Assembly (NCBI RefSeq): GCF_040939455.1
Contig: NC_134117.1
Location: 65,804,501-65,868,500, forward strand
DNA length: 64,000 nt
DNA from: Microcebus murinus
Lineage: Eukaryota > Chordata > Mammalia > Primates > Cheirogaleidae
Direction of reading: 5' to 3'
Part shown: positions 33,850 through 45,890 of the stretch, one piece after another
Layout: every line of letters starts with the position of its first letter
Position numbering within the stretch: the first letter of the stretch is position 1
Program-made: the position numbers and the translations under genes
The notes under the pieces: generated by a model
The model's input: only the letters and a program-made list of their open reading frames with translations
What the model was told of the DNA's origin: nothing
Database searches by the model: none

Positions 33850-35130
33850 GTGGAGGCATTATGTTGAAATGAGCGCCGTGCCTCTACTTTTGTTGTCTGA
33901 TTTACGTTTGTCCAATCTTTTACTTTAAACCTTTCTGTGTTACTTTGTTTTAGATTCTTGAAAACAGCTTGTAGCTGCACTTTCATTCTGGTGCTCATCT
34001 GGTAGTCTTTTTGTTTTAGGATAGTAATTTAACTGATTTACACTTATTGCCAAGCTGCATGTTCAATCTTTTCTTCCATCCTGTTGTTTGCTTTGACAGA
34101 AACCTACTCATAGCTCCCACTCCCAGTCCTTTACTGTATGTCTTGTTTTGTTTGGTTTTTTCTTTCTTCAGTAGTGATCTATAGGTTATACAACTTGTTT
34201 TGAATTCTACAAATAAATATATTTAATTAAAAACCTTTATTACAGTTTCCTTTAATTACTGGCATCAAAAATTAAATATTTCTATTTTTTTACCCTCAAC
34301 TTTAGCATGATGAAAAACATACATTAACTTTCCCTCAAGTTTCATGTTTTTATAAAAAAATTTTGATTATAATGCAATGATAATTATTAGTTTTGTTAAT
34401 TTTTATCTTCTGTTTTAGAATATACTTTGGCATTTCTCTTAACCATATTGTTAGAAAATACTTATGGAATTTCATTGCCTACTACCAACTTTTTTATATC
34501 TTAGTTTCTTGACTTTTGAATTTCTTAGTTTCATTTCTATTTAGATTGACTCAATACATTTAAAACAGGTCTTCTGCCAAGAATATGACAGTTATCTGGT
34601 TGTGCCTAAAAGGAAAAGTCTGAGTCTAGCTTCATATTTTATTACTTTTCTTTTATGCCATCAGTGTTTCCCTGCCGTCATGTTCACAGAATTTTTTCTT
34701 TATTCTTGTAATTTAGAAAGTCACCAGGCTATAGTATGTGTCATTACTTTTCATTAATTATATTTTGTTCTTGCAGAACAACTTTAATCCTGAGACCTCA
34801 GAAGGCATTGCTTCTGTTCGGAAATGTTTTCTTTTATTACGCCTCCAGTGATTGCTTATTTTCAACATATTATGGTCTCTTTCAGGTGCATTGCTTGTAT
34901 CTTCTGTGGCTCTTCATTCCATAGCATCTGTAATTTTCATCTCTTTGTTTCTTTGTTCTTCTCTGCACTAAGGGGAAGGCCTTTCCTCCTGTTTACTGTC
35001 TTTTTCTTCTGCAATCTCAAAGCGATATTAAATTTAAATATGATTTTAAACAGTTTTATATTCTTCCCTTAATCAGGCCCCTGTTCCTTGTATCTCAGTT
35101 TACAGACTCCAGGTTTTCCTTAGTTTAAAT
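33850..35130 (-). mobile_element. Possible old L1 in antisense (tentative)
   Basis: 'tttaaacctttctgtgttac', 'gattcttgaaaacagcttgt' and 'catctctttgtttctttgtt' are reminiscent of reverse-complemented L1M sequence. The match is by general pattern only. No intact frame is present. Confidence 0.35.
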
Positions 35131-35206
35131 GAGAAACCAAAGCATGCGATTAAAAAAATATATTTATTTAAAACATTAAAAATTTTCTTCTTGAATTTTG
35201 GGTGCT

Positions 35207-35209
<3 letters not shown>

Positions 35210-35240
<31 letters not shown>
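35210..35240. repeat. (TC)n microsatellite
   Basis: An uninterrupted TC run of about 31 bases. Confidence 0.95.
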
Positions 35241-35244
<4 letters not shown>

Positions 35245-37164
35245 CTGTAACTATATTTATTGCTTGCCTTTCTCTTTGGAAGCCTGAGGGTCCAGGTCCT
35301 TCCTCCTTCCCTTCCTCTGGGGACCAGGCTTGGCTCCTTGAGTGCTGCTCCCTGGGACTGTGGACATATGCAATTCATTTTCAGAGGTGGCAGCAGTAGC
35401 ATGGCATCCAGGGGTGGTGATGCTGGGGTTCAGCAGGGGCAGCAAGGATGTCCTGCGTGGTAAACATTTGTGTTATGGTGTTTGATGGGGTGGTCATTTG
35501 TCATTCCCTCAACTGCCCATTGTATGATCTCATTTGGGGACACTAAGTTAATCTCTCACGATGGAAGCTGTAAAGCCAGATAGCAAATCTCAGGCCCAGT
35601 GGGAAGCCAGGAGCTGGCCAATGAGAATAACTTACCTGGGATTTTGAATTTGAAGCCAGTGCTGTCAAGACCCAGGCAAGCAGAGAATTCACTGGTTATC
35701 TGCAGTGTTAACAGCCCTGGCTGATTTCCAGGGGCAGAAGCCGTGGTACTGGCGTTAGCATCTGGATTGCCAATCACTTGGGGCTGGGGGAGGGGAACGC
35801 TTCCACACCCAGTGGTCAGCCTCTGGGGCAGACGTGCCATCCCAACCCCGTCCTGTAGGAGGCGTTCGCGTGTTTCCAGCATTACCTCTTCTCCTCTGTC
35901 CTGACCATTTTCTAAGCCCAATTCTCCAGTCTTTCTGTCAATTCTGGGGCTCCCAGAGATCCTGTCTGTAAATTTATTTTCACTTAAATCAGCCAGAAGC
36001 AGTTTGTCTAGCATTTAAGTAAGAGCCTGCCTGATGTATTCTGCATCCTGCTCTTTAGGTCTCTAAATTTGCTGGTTTCCGTGCCTTTTCACCTTTTATC
36101 CTCTAGCCACCTCTTAAGTCTGAGTCTGCAAGTTTTGCTTGAGATAATCACAATTGCTTTCCATTTAATGCAGTCAAAATCCCTGATCCAAGATTCCTGC
36201 TTTTTGTGAAAACTCTGATGTCTTCTTGTTATTTTTTTAGAAGGTGAAAGGTCTATCCGGGTCTGATGTTTCCTTATTAGCCAGTGGATCAATTTGCTTT
36301 GACTATTTGACATTTATTTTGCTGCTGCTAGAATCATCTCAGATGGCAAGCTATGGGATGATTGGCATGCACAGCTCCCAACCACGTTTTCTGGGCTTTA
36401 GAAAGTATGTATTTAGTACAAATCTGTTGAACTAAAAAGAACCCTCTTGGTTGTTATTTGCTGCAAAGAAGGAATATTTTTTTTCTTGGATAATATGAAT
36501 GAGGTGGTGGTTTTGTGTTTAAAAAACAGGAATGAAGATCTGATACTCACCATTTCCTCTCTTTGTCCCCAATTCCATGCCATCTGTGTCCTACCCACTG
36601 GGCTCATAAAAGCCCAGCCCACGCCTACTGCTGACCTCCTTACCACAGGCACAGAATCTAGCATTAAACCCACTGCTACTTCTGGTTTGTGCAGTTGGGA
36701 CTTAGTGTTGTTGCACTCAATGGCGTAGAACTCTCTGGAGAACAAAAGATCCATAAATGCAGAGAGGAACTGCTGATTCACCCAGTGCAGCCTCTGGGGT
36801 ATCTTCTTTCCCTTCTGGGAAAAGCCTTTTCTTTTTAAGGAAGGAGTATCCAGTGGAAATGGGTGGACAAAAACTTTTCTTTATCCTCTTTGGCTAGTGG
36901 ATAATCTTCTTCCCATCTGGCAGATGTTTACTTAAATTACAATTTCAATTTCTGTTGAAATTTTACAAATCCTTTTTATACTGTGTATTTTTAGGAATAG
37001 TTAATAAAAATGTGGAACAGAGCATTAGATGTCTCAAGCTTTCCATTGGCTTAATCTGTTCTGTATTGCTGAGAGGAATTTTAAGCATTTTGAGAGCCTA
37101 ATATTGCTAACTCTGAAAAAGAGCTTATGACAGTGCCTTGTGGTGGAGTATGGAAGCTTTTGTA
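35241..37164. other. Anonymous non-coding sequence
   Basis: No gene or named repeat is seen. The minus-strand frame 35556-36014 (152 codons) has no domain or codon pattern that supports it, and I see no flanking splice sites that would make it a convincing exon. Confidence 0.5.
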
Positions 37165-37684
37165 ACGAAGGCACTGACTTAGGGAATAATCTGGAGAAAA
37201 TAAAGTTGGCTCTCTACCTCACTGTTCACATCAAAATAAAAATACCAGATATATTAAATACTAAAACTTAACAAAATGGAAAAAAAAACCTGGAAGGAAA
37301 CATGACAGAAAATTTTCATAGCCTTAAAGTAGAAAATAAGTTTGAAAGAACTTCACAAAATTCAGAAATCCTAAGAGGAAAAAATGGATAAATCTGACTC
37401 CATAAAAATGAAATTTCTTCATGGTAGGAAATGTCATGAACATGGTTAGAAGACAATTTAAAATCTAGAACAATATTTGCAACATGTGTGACGATGGACA
37501 CATCTGGATTATATAAAGAGTACTTAGAAATCAATAAGAACATGAGCATCACCTCTCTAGTAGGCAAAGACCATGATAGATAGTTCATAAAAATGGGAAA
37601 TAAAACTGTTTTTAGATTTATAAGAGAATGCTCAACTTCACTCATAATAAAATATATGTGAATTTAAACCAATGAAGTATGCAC
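37165..37684 (+). mobile_element. L1 ORF2 3' part / 3' UTR (L1M-type)
   Basis: 'gattatataaagagtactta', 'tcaataagaacatgagcatc' and 'gagaatgctcaacttcactc' reproduce the L1 ORF2 C-terminal coding pattern (ataaagagctcttaaaaatc, gatgctcaacctcactca) with many stops. The element continues after an unplaced 500-base gap at 38190. Confidence 0.7.
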
Positions 37685-38189
37685 CTACACAGACTCATGA
37701 GATGTAAAAGGCCTTAAACTAATACTGAGGTTACTTAGTTTCTTGAAAGGGTGTGGGGACAAGTAATGCCGTGTAGCATCTTCATCTCCTCGGGGGAACA
37801 AGCAACTTCCTAAGCAGGCAGCTTCTGTCGTCCCCTCACCTGCACAGGACATGCATGGATGCCGCGGACAAGCGCACACACTCGGGTCACACTCACATTC
37901 TTTCATGCCCTTGTGTTCATGGTGGCCCAAGACCTGCTTCCAGTTCACAGTTCCCCCAGGCCAGGTGCAGTGCCGCGCCGCAGGTGGAGCAGACACAACA
38001 TGCTTACATAACTTCATGCTTTGCGAGGAAACAGGGCTCTAGGTCATTGTCGCAGGCATTCCTGGGCCAGCCCAGGTCTGAGGCTAACCCTTACCTCGCA
38101 GACTACTGCGCTGTGTGAAAGTGCGGGGGGACTGTCATTCTCATCCACTGCTGGCAGGAACTCCGGGAGGGCAGTTCCAGCATTCCTAT
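37685..38189. other. Insert or unique sequence between L1 parts
   Basis: GC-richer than the LINE sequence on both sides. It may be an insertion into the L1, but I recognise no family and no target duplication. Confidence 0.4.
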
Positions 38190-38984
<795 letters not shown>

Positions 38985-40379
38985 ACTTGTAGTGTTTTTA
39001 ATGAGAGAATGAGAGAGAGGAAGTGATTCACTTTTCACTTAATGGCCTTCTGTAATCAGATTTTTTTCTTAAAAAGTCATAAATATATTAACTCTTCAAG
39101 AAATAAAAACATAATAAATATGTGCATTAAAAAAGAGTTATTGGCTTAGGGTTATTGTAGCTGATAAGAAAAAGCACATTTTTCTTTGAATGGAATAAAA
39201 TATTTAACTTATTTAAAAAACAGAAGAAGTCATAAAACTGTTGTCAAAAAGAGTAATTTTACTTCCGTCAAGTTGAATTATCATGACAATATTGGACGGT
39301 AGGATTGTATGGTGGAAATACGACTGGTTTTTGGTGGACTTAGATGCAAAGTCAATAATCATTTTCCCAATTCCCTTCTCACCTTCCTTATGTAACCCAT
39401 TGCTGTCTGGTCAGAAGCTTCTGAATTGCCAAACCCAGTTGCCACTTTCCAGTGACACCGTGTTTCATCTCTTGGCCTCCTTTTTGGAGTATGTCCTCCA
39501 GTATGATTTTTTTTTTTCCTTAAAATAATCTCATTCCTTGGCTTTAGAGCCTCCTTCCTCATTAATTCTTCATCCTCTGCCTGATACTTTGATTTCTGCC
39601 TTGGAAACCTGTCTAGAATCTTCCGTCTTCTCTTTTCCGCAATATGCAATTACCCTAGGTTATGTCTCAACCGTGTTCTGTCTCAGCTGTGTCCTGCCTC
39701 CTGTGTGGTCCACTTTTCTGGTCTCACCAGCTTTGGTTCAGGTTCTACAAGATCACGCACATCTGTGTGTGGCTCAGAGACACTCAATGACTTTGGAGGT
39801 TAATGTCAATACCTCAGGTGGCATTTGAAGGCCTCACCCCCTTGTTCTCAGCCTCATGTCAATCTCCCCAGCCCCAGGCACCTCAAGTCCTCTGGGTTCC
39901 AAGTGAAGAAGCCCAGTTGGACCTTGCCTTGTCCAAGACAGGATGTTGTGGAAGGATCTTGTGGCATCTCCTACACTGCTCAGGCAGGTCAGGGCTGTGG
40001 TGGCCTCAGGAACTCTCTGGAGACATCAGGGCCCCTCCTCCCCTCGATCTTCTCTCGGGGTTGACCCTTCACTCCTCACTCTACAGATCACTCTTCCTCA
40101 CGTGGGGGAAAATGGACGTCAATGGTTCCTGAGCGTTTTATAGCTTCAGCCACTAAAATTGAACGGATTCTCTCCATCCCAAGACTCCAAATCCTACAAA
40201 GGTGATTTATTGGCCCAGCTTCGTGTAGGAGGAAGAATCAGGAAAGACGACAGCAGCTTCCCCACAGCTGCCTGGATGGAGCTGGGCAAGTGCAGCTCGC
40301 AGAAGGGCGTGGGCCTGGCCTCTGTCCTGCAGTTGGCGCTTCGCCACCCCAGGCTCCAGGGGTTCTGACCCTTCAGCGT
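38985..40379. other. Mostly anonymous; LINE tail at the left, possible L2 at 39400-39660
   Basis: 38985-39060 looks like the end of the L1 interrupted by the Alu. 39418-39480 ('ttgccaaacccagttgccac', 'accgtgtttcatctcttggc') resembles the L2 reverse-transcriptase region on the plus strand, but only weakly. The remainder is not recognised. Frames here are overlapping and short. Confidence 0.4.
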
Positions 40380-40675
40380 TCACCGCCCAACCCGGGCTTC
40401 TCACACATTGGTCCTCCTGCCTGGACGCCCGTCTGCCTCCGTGAAGTCTTCTGAATGACTCTCCTCTTCCCCGACACACACACATACAGAGGTGCTGACC
40501 ACTTGCCCGCAATTTCAAAGTTCCTTGTAGGTATTATTGTTAGCACGTATCACGCTGTCTTATAAAATGTCAGTTTACACGTCTATGTGAACCAGCAGAG
40601 GCTCACCGCATCTCTGCCTCCCACGTGTTGTGCTCTTGTCATTTAGTAAAGGTCTGTTGAACGAAGAAGGAAGGA
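40380..40675 (+). mobile_element. L2 LINE 3' end
   Basis: 'attgttagcacgtatcacgc' and 'aaaatgtcagtttacacgtc', then 'agtaaaggtctgttgaacga', give the L2 3' UTR order with the terminal repeat. It ends in a short (GGAA)n at 40668-40682. Confidence 0.75.
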
Positions 40676-43499
40676 AGGAAAAGGGCCCCTTCGTCCCCGG
40701 AGCATTGTCCTCAGACCTGCTGTCCTCCCTTCTCCTGGCTGCCTGGCTGCACGTGCCTGGTGCATCAGGGGCTGGGGCAGAGCTGGGAACTGGTTGTCCC
40801 TCCACAGCACCGACACCCCAGGGATGTGGTCTCTGCAATCCCTGTGTGCACCCCCCGCTGACGGGACCTGGAGGCGGGGGAGGGGGGATGGGATGCTGAA
40901 CAGAAGCAAGGTTCTCCTGGGAGGAGCCGAGCGTGCCTGAAACCCTCAGAACTGCTCCAGCATCCCCTCCGTTGGGACCTGGTTTCTATTAAAGTCACAC
41001 CAGTTCTGATGAATTAGGCCTGTGAGAGAAGAATTCCCTTCTCCTCCTTCACAGGAAAGATTTAATGCAAAGAACGCAGCCGGCGTAGCCGCTGCCTTTG
41101 CGGGGCTGTCCTTCTGCCCCGGTCATCACAGCTCGGCCTGGAGGTGCGACACCTGCTCTGGACAGTGTCCCCCAGTGTGTCTGGGCCTTCGGCACTTCCA
41201 GGTGGCACGGAGGTGCTCATCAGTCCTTGCTCAAGTGCCGGTTTAGTATTAAAATGATCATATTTTAAAGAGCTTGAGAAGCCCAGGGGAAGAGCTGAGG
41301 ACCAGGGCGTCATTTGCCTCCAAAAGTGTCTTTTTGACTCCAGGGAGGGCTGGTCTGAAGGGAAGTTTAGGATCAGGTTATTAGACCACAATTAATGGTG
41401 GCCCGATGAATGGGAAGATCAGGAGGACGCTGACCGGTCAGAAGCGTTGTGCGCAGGAAGACCGGGATACGCTCAAGCGAGGTTGCAACGTTCCTCTGGC
41501 CTCCAGGCGGGCTGCCTGCCCTCCCCGTCACCCGGCCTCCTGTGTTCATGTTCCTCTGACAGACACAAATGCCTGGGACAGGCTCGGGAAGTCCCCAGGG
41601 GCCAGGCTGTGGGCCCAGCTCCCCCAGTCTTGGCCAGAGGCTGTGCCCTGGGCCTGGTACTCAGCGTTCTTTCAGGGCACAGTGTGGGTAAGCCCGGGGC
41701 GGGAGCGGGGGAAGGGCATCTGGCCATCCTCCCTCCTCCCTTGTTACTCTGCTGCCTAAGCCAGAATCCTAAGAGGTCGTGTTCCTCCTCTTCCCCTTTT
41801 CTAGATAATGTTGAATTGGTTACTAAATTTATCCAATTTGAGCTAAAAATGTATCAAGAATCCATATCCTTGCAGCCCCAGTTCAAATGCTCCAAGTTTC
41901 TAGTGCAGTGACAGCCCTGCTGCTCACCATTTCCGGGGCTGATTTCTCCCCACCGACCCACCCTCCTAAAGTCCACAGTTAATTCTTTGACTGCATGCGG
42001 GCCACTCCCTTCTAAAAATCCGTCTGCTGCTGCAGCACTGGACCAAGCCTCCAGCTTGGGGTGGCTCTGCATAGCTCTACACTTTGATTTTTTTTAATTC
42101 TCTGAGTGTCTATATGTTTCTCTGGGTGCCCGTGTGCCCAAGCATGATGTGCCCATGTATGGAACGTTCTCGGGGCTGGGGCTGCACAGGCTCACGTGGG
42201 TGGAAGCGATTCTGTGTGTGCTGTGTGCTCACCTGGGTGTGTGAGTGAGTGTGTGTGTGTGTGGCCGTGAGCAACCCTGTGTAGTCTCTATCCTTTGCTA
42301 TTTCTTTGAGCCTGGCTTTCTGGGAGGGTGAGTGATTGCTGTCGATGGGGAATGTTCCAGTAAGGAGCAGTGTGAAGGAAATCATTTCACACTCCCCGCA
42401 GAGCGGACCGTGTGCTCTGCTCTTGGTTGCTGAGTTACTGGAAGTCAGCTCCTGTATCGACTGCTTGCTGGCTGTTTTTAACACAAGCTTCCCTTCCTTT
42501 CTGAGGCTCCTCTGAAGAGCCCAGGTGCACGGAGCTGGGCAGGCCCTCATCTTTCTCTGAGATTTATTGGGGCTGGGAGGGCACAGGGCAGCCCGTGTGG
42601 GGAGGGCTGACGGGCGCAGGCCACTGGAGGAGACATGAGGTGCTGCATAGGATTTGGGGCAGGGAGCAACTTTTCATTGCTGAGGCTCCTCTGGCTTTAG
42701 GGCCATTCGTAACAGAGCAGACGAAAATGAAAGCTTTATAGGAAAGTGTTTATTTGAAAGGACCTGGCTGAGAGGAAGTGAGGAGAGAGCAAGTTTAAGC
42801 AAGGTAAGTCCAGGCTATGAGGAATCCAAGAGTTCAGAGCACCAAGGTGGGCAGGTCGTAGGCTGGGGCTCAGGACTGTATTTTCCTCCAGGGCTTCCTT
42901 GTCCTGCGTTTGTCCTTAGAGCTGGTTCTCTAATCCTCTTCCCATCCTGACCCCAGCACCCAGCAGCCTCTGGGCCTCCTCCACGGCCACTCTGGCAGCC
43001 AGGCCATCTCACTCTCATGTCTGTGACGATGCCAGGTAAACCCGCAACAAAGACAGTCTCTGGCAGGGCAGAGGGTGCGGCCCAGGCCCAGCCTCCCCCG
43101 CCCTGCGTGGGGCCCGTGAGCAGGAAGACCTTGGAGACAGCGTGTTGCTCTCCGTCGAACGGAACATCAGCCGCAGAGCAGCAGCTGTGACTCGAGTCTG
43201 CCGGCACCCCGTCGAGTGTCCTTTCCATCACATAAAAGGTCGTTTTGGGTGACTTTGGGGCTATCAGATGACTTTTATTTTATTTAAAACCAGAAAATAA
43301 CTTCTACTTATGGGCCCATACGAGTGAAGTGGAAACTCATGTAACGAGAGTTAGGAAAAGAGCTTGTGACAGGGGAACAGAGGACTTTCATCTGGAAGGA
43401 ATGATCCTGCCTTTGAAGAGGCAGTTGTAGGAAGGTTTGATGTAGGCCAGATATGGAGAGTTCTGAGAACGAGTGGCATAGTGGCCAACTTAGACAGTC
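40676..43499. other. Anonymous non-coding sequence
   Basis: GC-rich, with a small CpG cluster at 41075-41110 and a GT-rich patch at 42230-42262. No gene, RNA or named repeat is seen. Overlapping frames up to 154 codons reflect GC content. Confidence 0.5.
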
Positions 43500-45321
43500 A
43501 GTTTAGTTCAGTTCAACCATCATTTACTCAAGACCCAGCGTAGGCCAGGGGCTGGGAAGGTGCCAGACACACAGAGAAGGCTAAGACATGGCCCTGCTTT
43601 CAAGGAGCTCGCAGGCTTGGGGGGAAGCCAGAAATCAAAGTATTGCCCAAGCGCAACGTGTGGAGGGAGCTCAGATGTCGGTGTGCGAGGGTTGCTAAGG
43701 GAACAGAAAAGGAGATGTACTCCATCTGCTAGGACTCAAAGCACGCACAGATGTCAGACAATGCGCAGCATATGGGAACCACGTGCCTTTGGTCTAGGTG
43801 GAGCTTAATATGCAAGGTGGGGAGTGGGAGGAGGAAGATCTGAGAGTTTTTGGAAAGCCATGAAGTGGGTCCTTAGAGGCTATTATGAAGTGTTTGAAAA
43901 TGGCAATCCATCCAAAAGTTTTGAGCAGGGTGGTAAACAGGGCAGATTTGTGTCTGGGAGCTCCCTGTGCAACCACATACAGGGGAGGGTTCAGAAGAAC
44001 AGGATCAAAAGTGGAAATAAATGCGGAGATTGTGGCAGTTCCCAGGTAGGAGAGGAGGAGGGCCAGAGCTGGGGCAGCAGGGAAAGAGAGGAAGAGATGG
44101 GCTGGAAAATATTTAAGATGTAAAGGTTAGAAAATGTGGTGATGGGATGGCTGTTGGGGGGAGCTGCTTAGTTTCATGACTTAATGGCAATATGGAAGGT
44201 GCTGTCACCAGTTGGGGTAAGCAATATTGAGTTGAGAAAGGGGGCCCGTGGAGAGAGATATAGGGCCACAACCCTTGTTTGAGGTTCTTTGGGACATGTA
44301 CTTAAGGATTTCAACAACCAATATGATCTGAGGTTTAGGAGAGATGTCAACATTGGAGTTAAAGATTTGGAAACCTACAGCCACTCAAGAGAAGAAAGTC
44401 AGCAGAGAGGGTGTCTTGTGTAAGAATAGTGGATCAGAAAGAGAACCCCAGCCTCCAAGAGACAGAGGAAGAGGATTCCACAAACCCGACAGCAGGGATA
44501 GTCAGAGAGGGGCCAAGCGAGCCTGGAGGGTGTGTGTGCCGTGGTAGCGAGGGCTGGGGAGGGGGAGGGAGGTGTTGGGGGCTGAAGAGAGAAGGACTGA
44601 CCTCAGTGGGGGCGGGGAGGGCGTGGGGCAAATGGGAAGTAGGGCACACAGACTGAGTGACGCCAAGCCTGAGACACGCTGGTGAGGACAGGGAGAGAGA
44701 AATCCTCCTAGAGGAAACACAAAGTCAAAACAAGGGTGTTTTCCTGGGAGGCAGGAGGAGAAGACCATGCCTATTTATAGAATTAGCAGAGAGGCCGGGT
44801 AGAGAGGGTGACTGAGGGTCTAGGGAGGGACAACTGCTTGGGGTGGGGGGGACCTGGAGGATTCAGAGAATGGACAGAGGGGACCTTGGGCCTTGGCAGG
44901 AAGGGAGATGGAGGAAAGAGCCAGTTCGGTGTGAGGACCTGAGTCAGTTTACAGGTTACAGGGGCCAGGGGTGGAGGGAGGATTATGCTCCATTTTCCTA
45001 ATGAAAGAGGAGACAAAGGTTTTACCGTAGTCACGTTCAGGACTCGTGTAAGCAGGCTTGAGAAAAACCACAAATATACGGATTGGAAATTAGGTCAAAT
45101 GATAGTGGGAGCTAACCACAGACAAGGCAAGGTCAGCAGGGCCCAGAGTCGAGTGAGATTGCTCACGTTTGATTGGCAGCAACGGAATCTTCTCAGAGTT
45201 GCAAGGTTTTCTTTAGTAGTGTTCAATTTCCCAGCTATAGGATTCCAGCAGAGGGACTGTGGTAACACTGCCCCAGGATTGGGATTTTGATGGACAAAGG
45301 TGTGGAGTGATGGCAATAATA
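43500..45321 (-). mobile_element. Long L2 LINE copy, antisense, decayed
   Basis: Starts at the L2 3' terminus ('caaccatcatttactcaaga', 'aggccaggggctgggaaggt', 'ttcaaggagctcgcaggctt'). It runs through coding-region landmarks 'agttttgagcagggtggtaa', 'attgtggcagttcccaggta' and 'gagatgtcaacattggagtt' in the correct reverse order. The upstream end (44.5-45.3 kb) is less certain. All frames are broken. Confidence 0.65.
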
Positions 45322-45545
45322 ATAATAATAATAATACCTAACATTTATTGAACACATACTAGGTTCCAGGCATAATGCTTACGCTCTTAATGTTAATTGT
45401 TTCATTTGATAGTCATAATGATTCTGGGAGGTTGAGATTAATAGTAGATCCATTTGTCAGATAAGGAAATTAAGTCTCAGGTAAGTAAAATTTGCCTGAA
45501 GTCACATATGTAGAATATGCTAGAGATATGATTCAAAACCAGGGT
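45322..45545 (-). mobile_element. MIR SINE with (AAT)n
   Basis: 'cctaacatttattgaacaca' and 'ccaggcataatgcttacgct', then 'cagataaggaaattaagtct' and 'cctgaagtcacatatgtaga', is reverse MIR in order. It begins with a short (AAT)n run at 45314-45337. It interrupts the antisense L2. Confidence 0.82.
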
Positions 45546-45890
45546 GATTCCTTTAGTTCCAGAGGAGAAAATGATTCAAAGTCAATAATGAGATTAAGCT
45601 ACATTGGGAAGCAGACAGAGCCAGGAGCTGGCTGGTAGAATAGTAGAAAATTAAGGCTCCAAGGGACTCGATGTCTTTCTGAGAACAAACACTCCCAGGG
45701 GAATGTAAACCAAGGCCGCAAGAATAATTGGTTATGGAGTTCAGACTCTGGTTGCTGGAGTTGAGGAGATCAGTGAGCGTAAAGATAGTATTGGATGGAG
45801 TGAGGGTGTTAAAGTGTCTCAAGATGATGGAGCTGAAAGGCGATGGATTAATAACTGGCACAGCGGGAGGTGAGGTCAGCTATGCTTGGA
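45546..45890 (-). mobile_element. Possible upstream continuation of the antisense L2
   Basis: Purine-rich plus strand with text such as 'ttgaggagatcagtgagcgt' and 'gatgatggagctgaaaggcg'. Its style fits the upstream part of L2 in reverse, but I cannot match it with confidence. Confidence 0.35.
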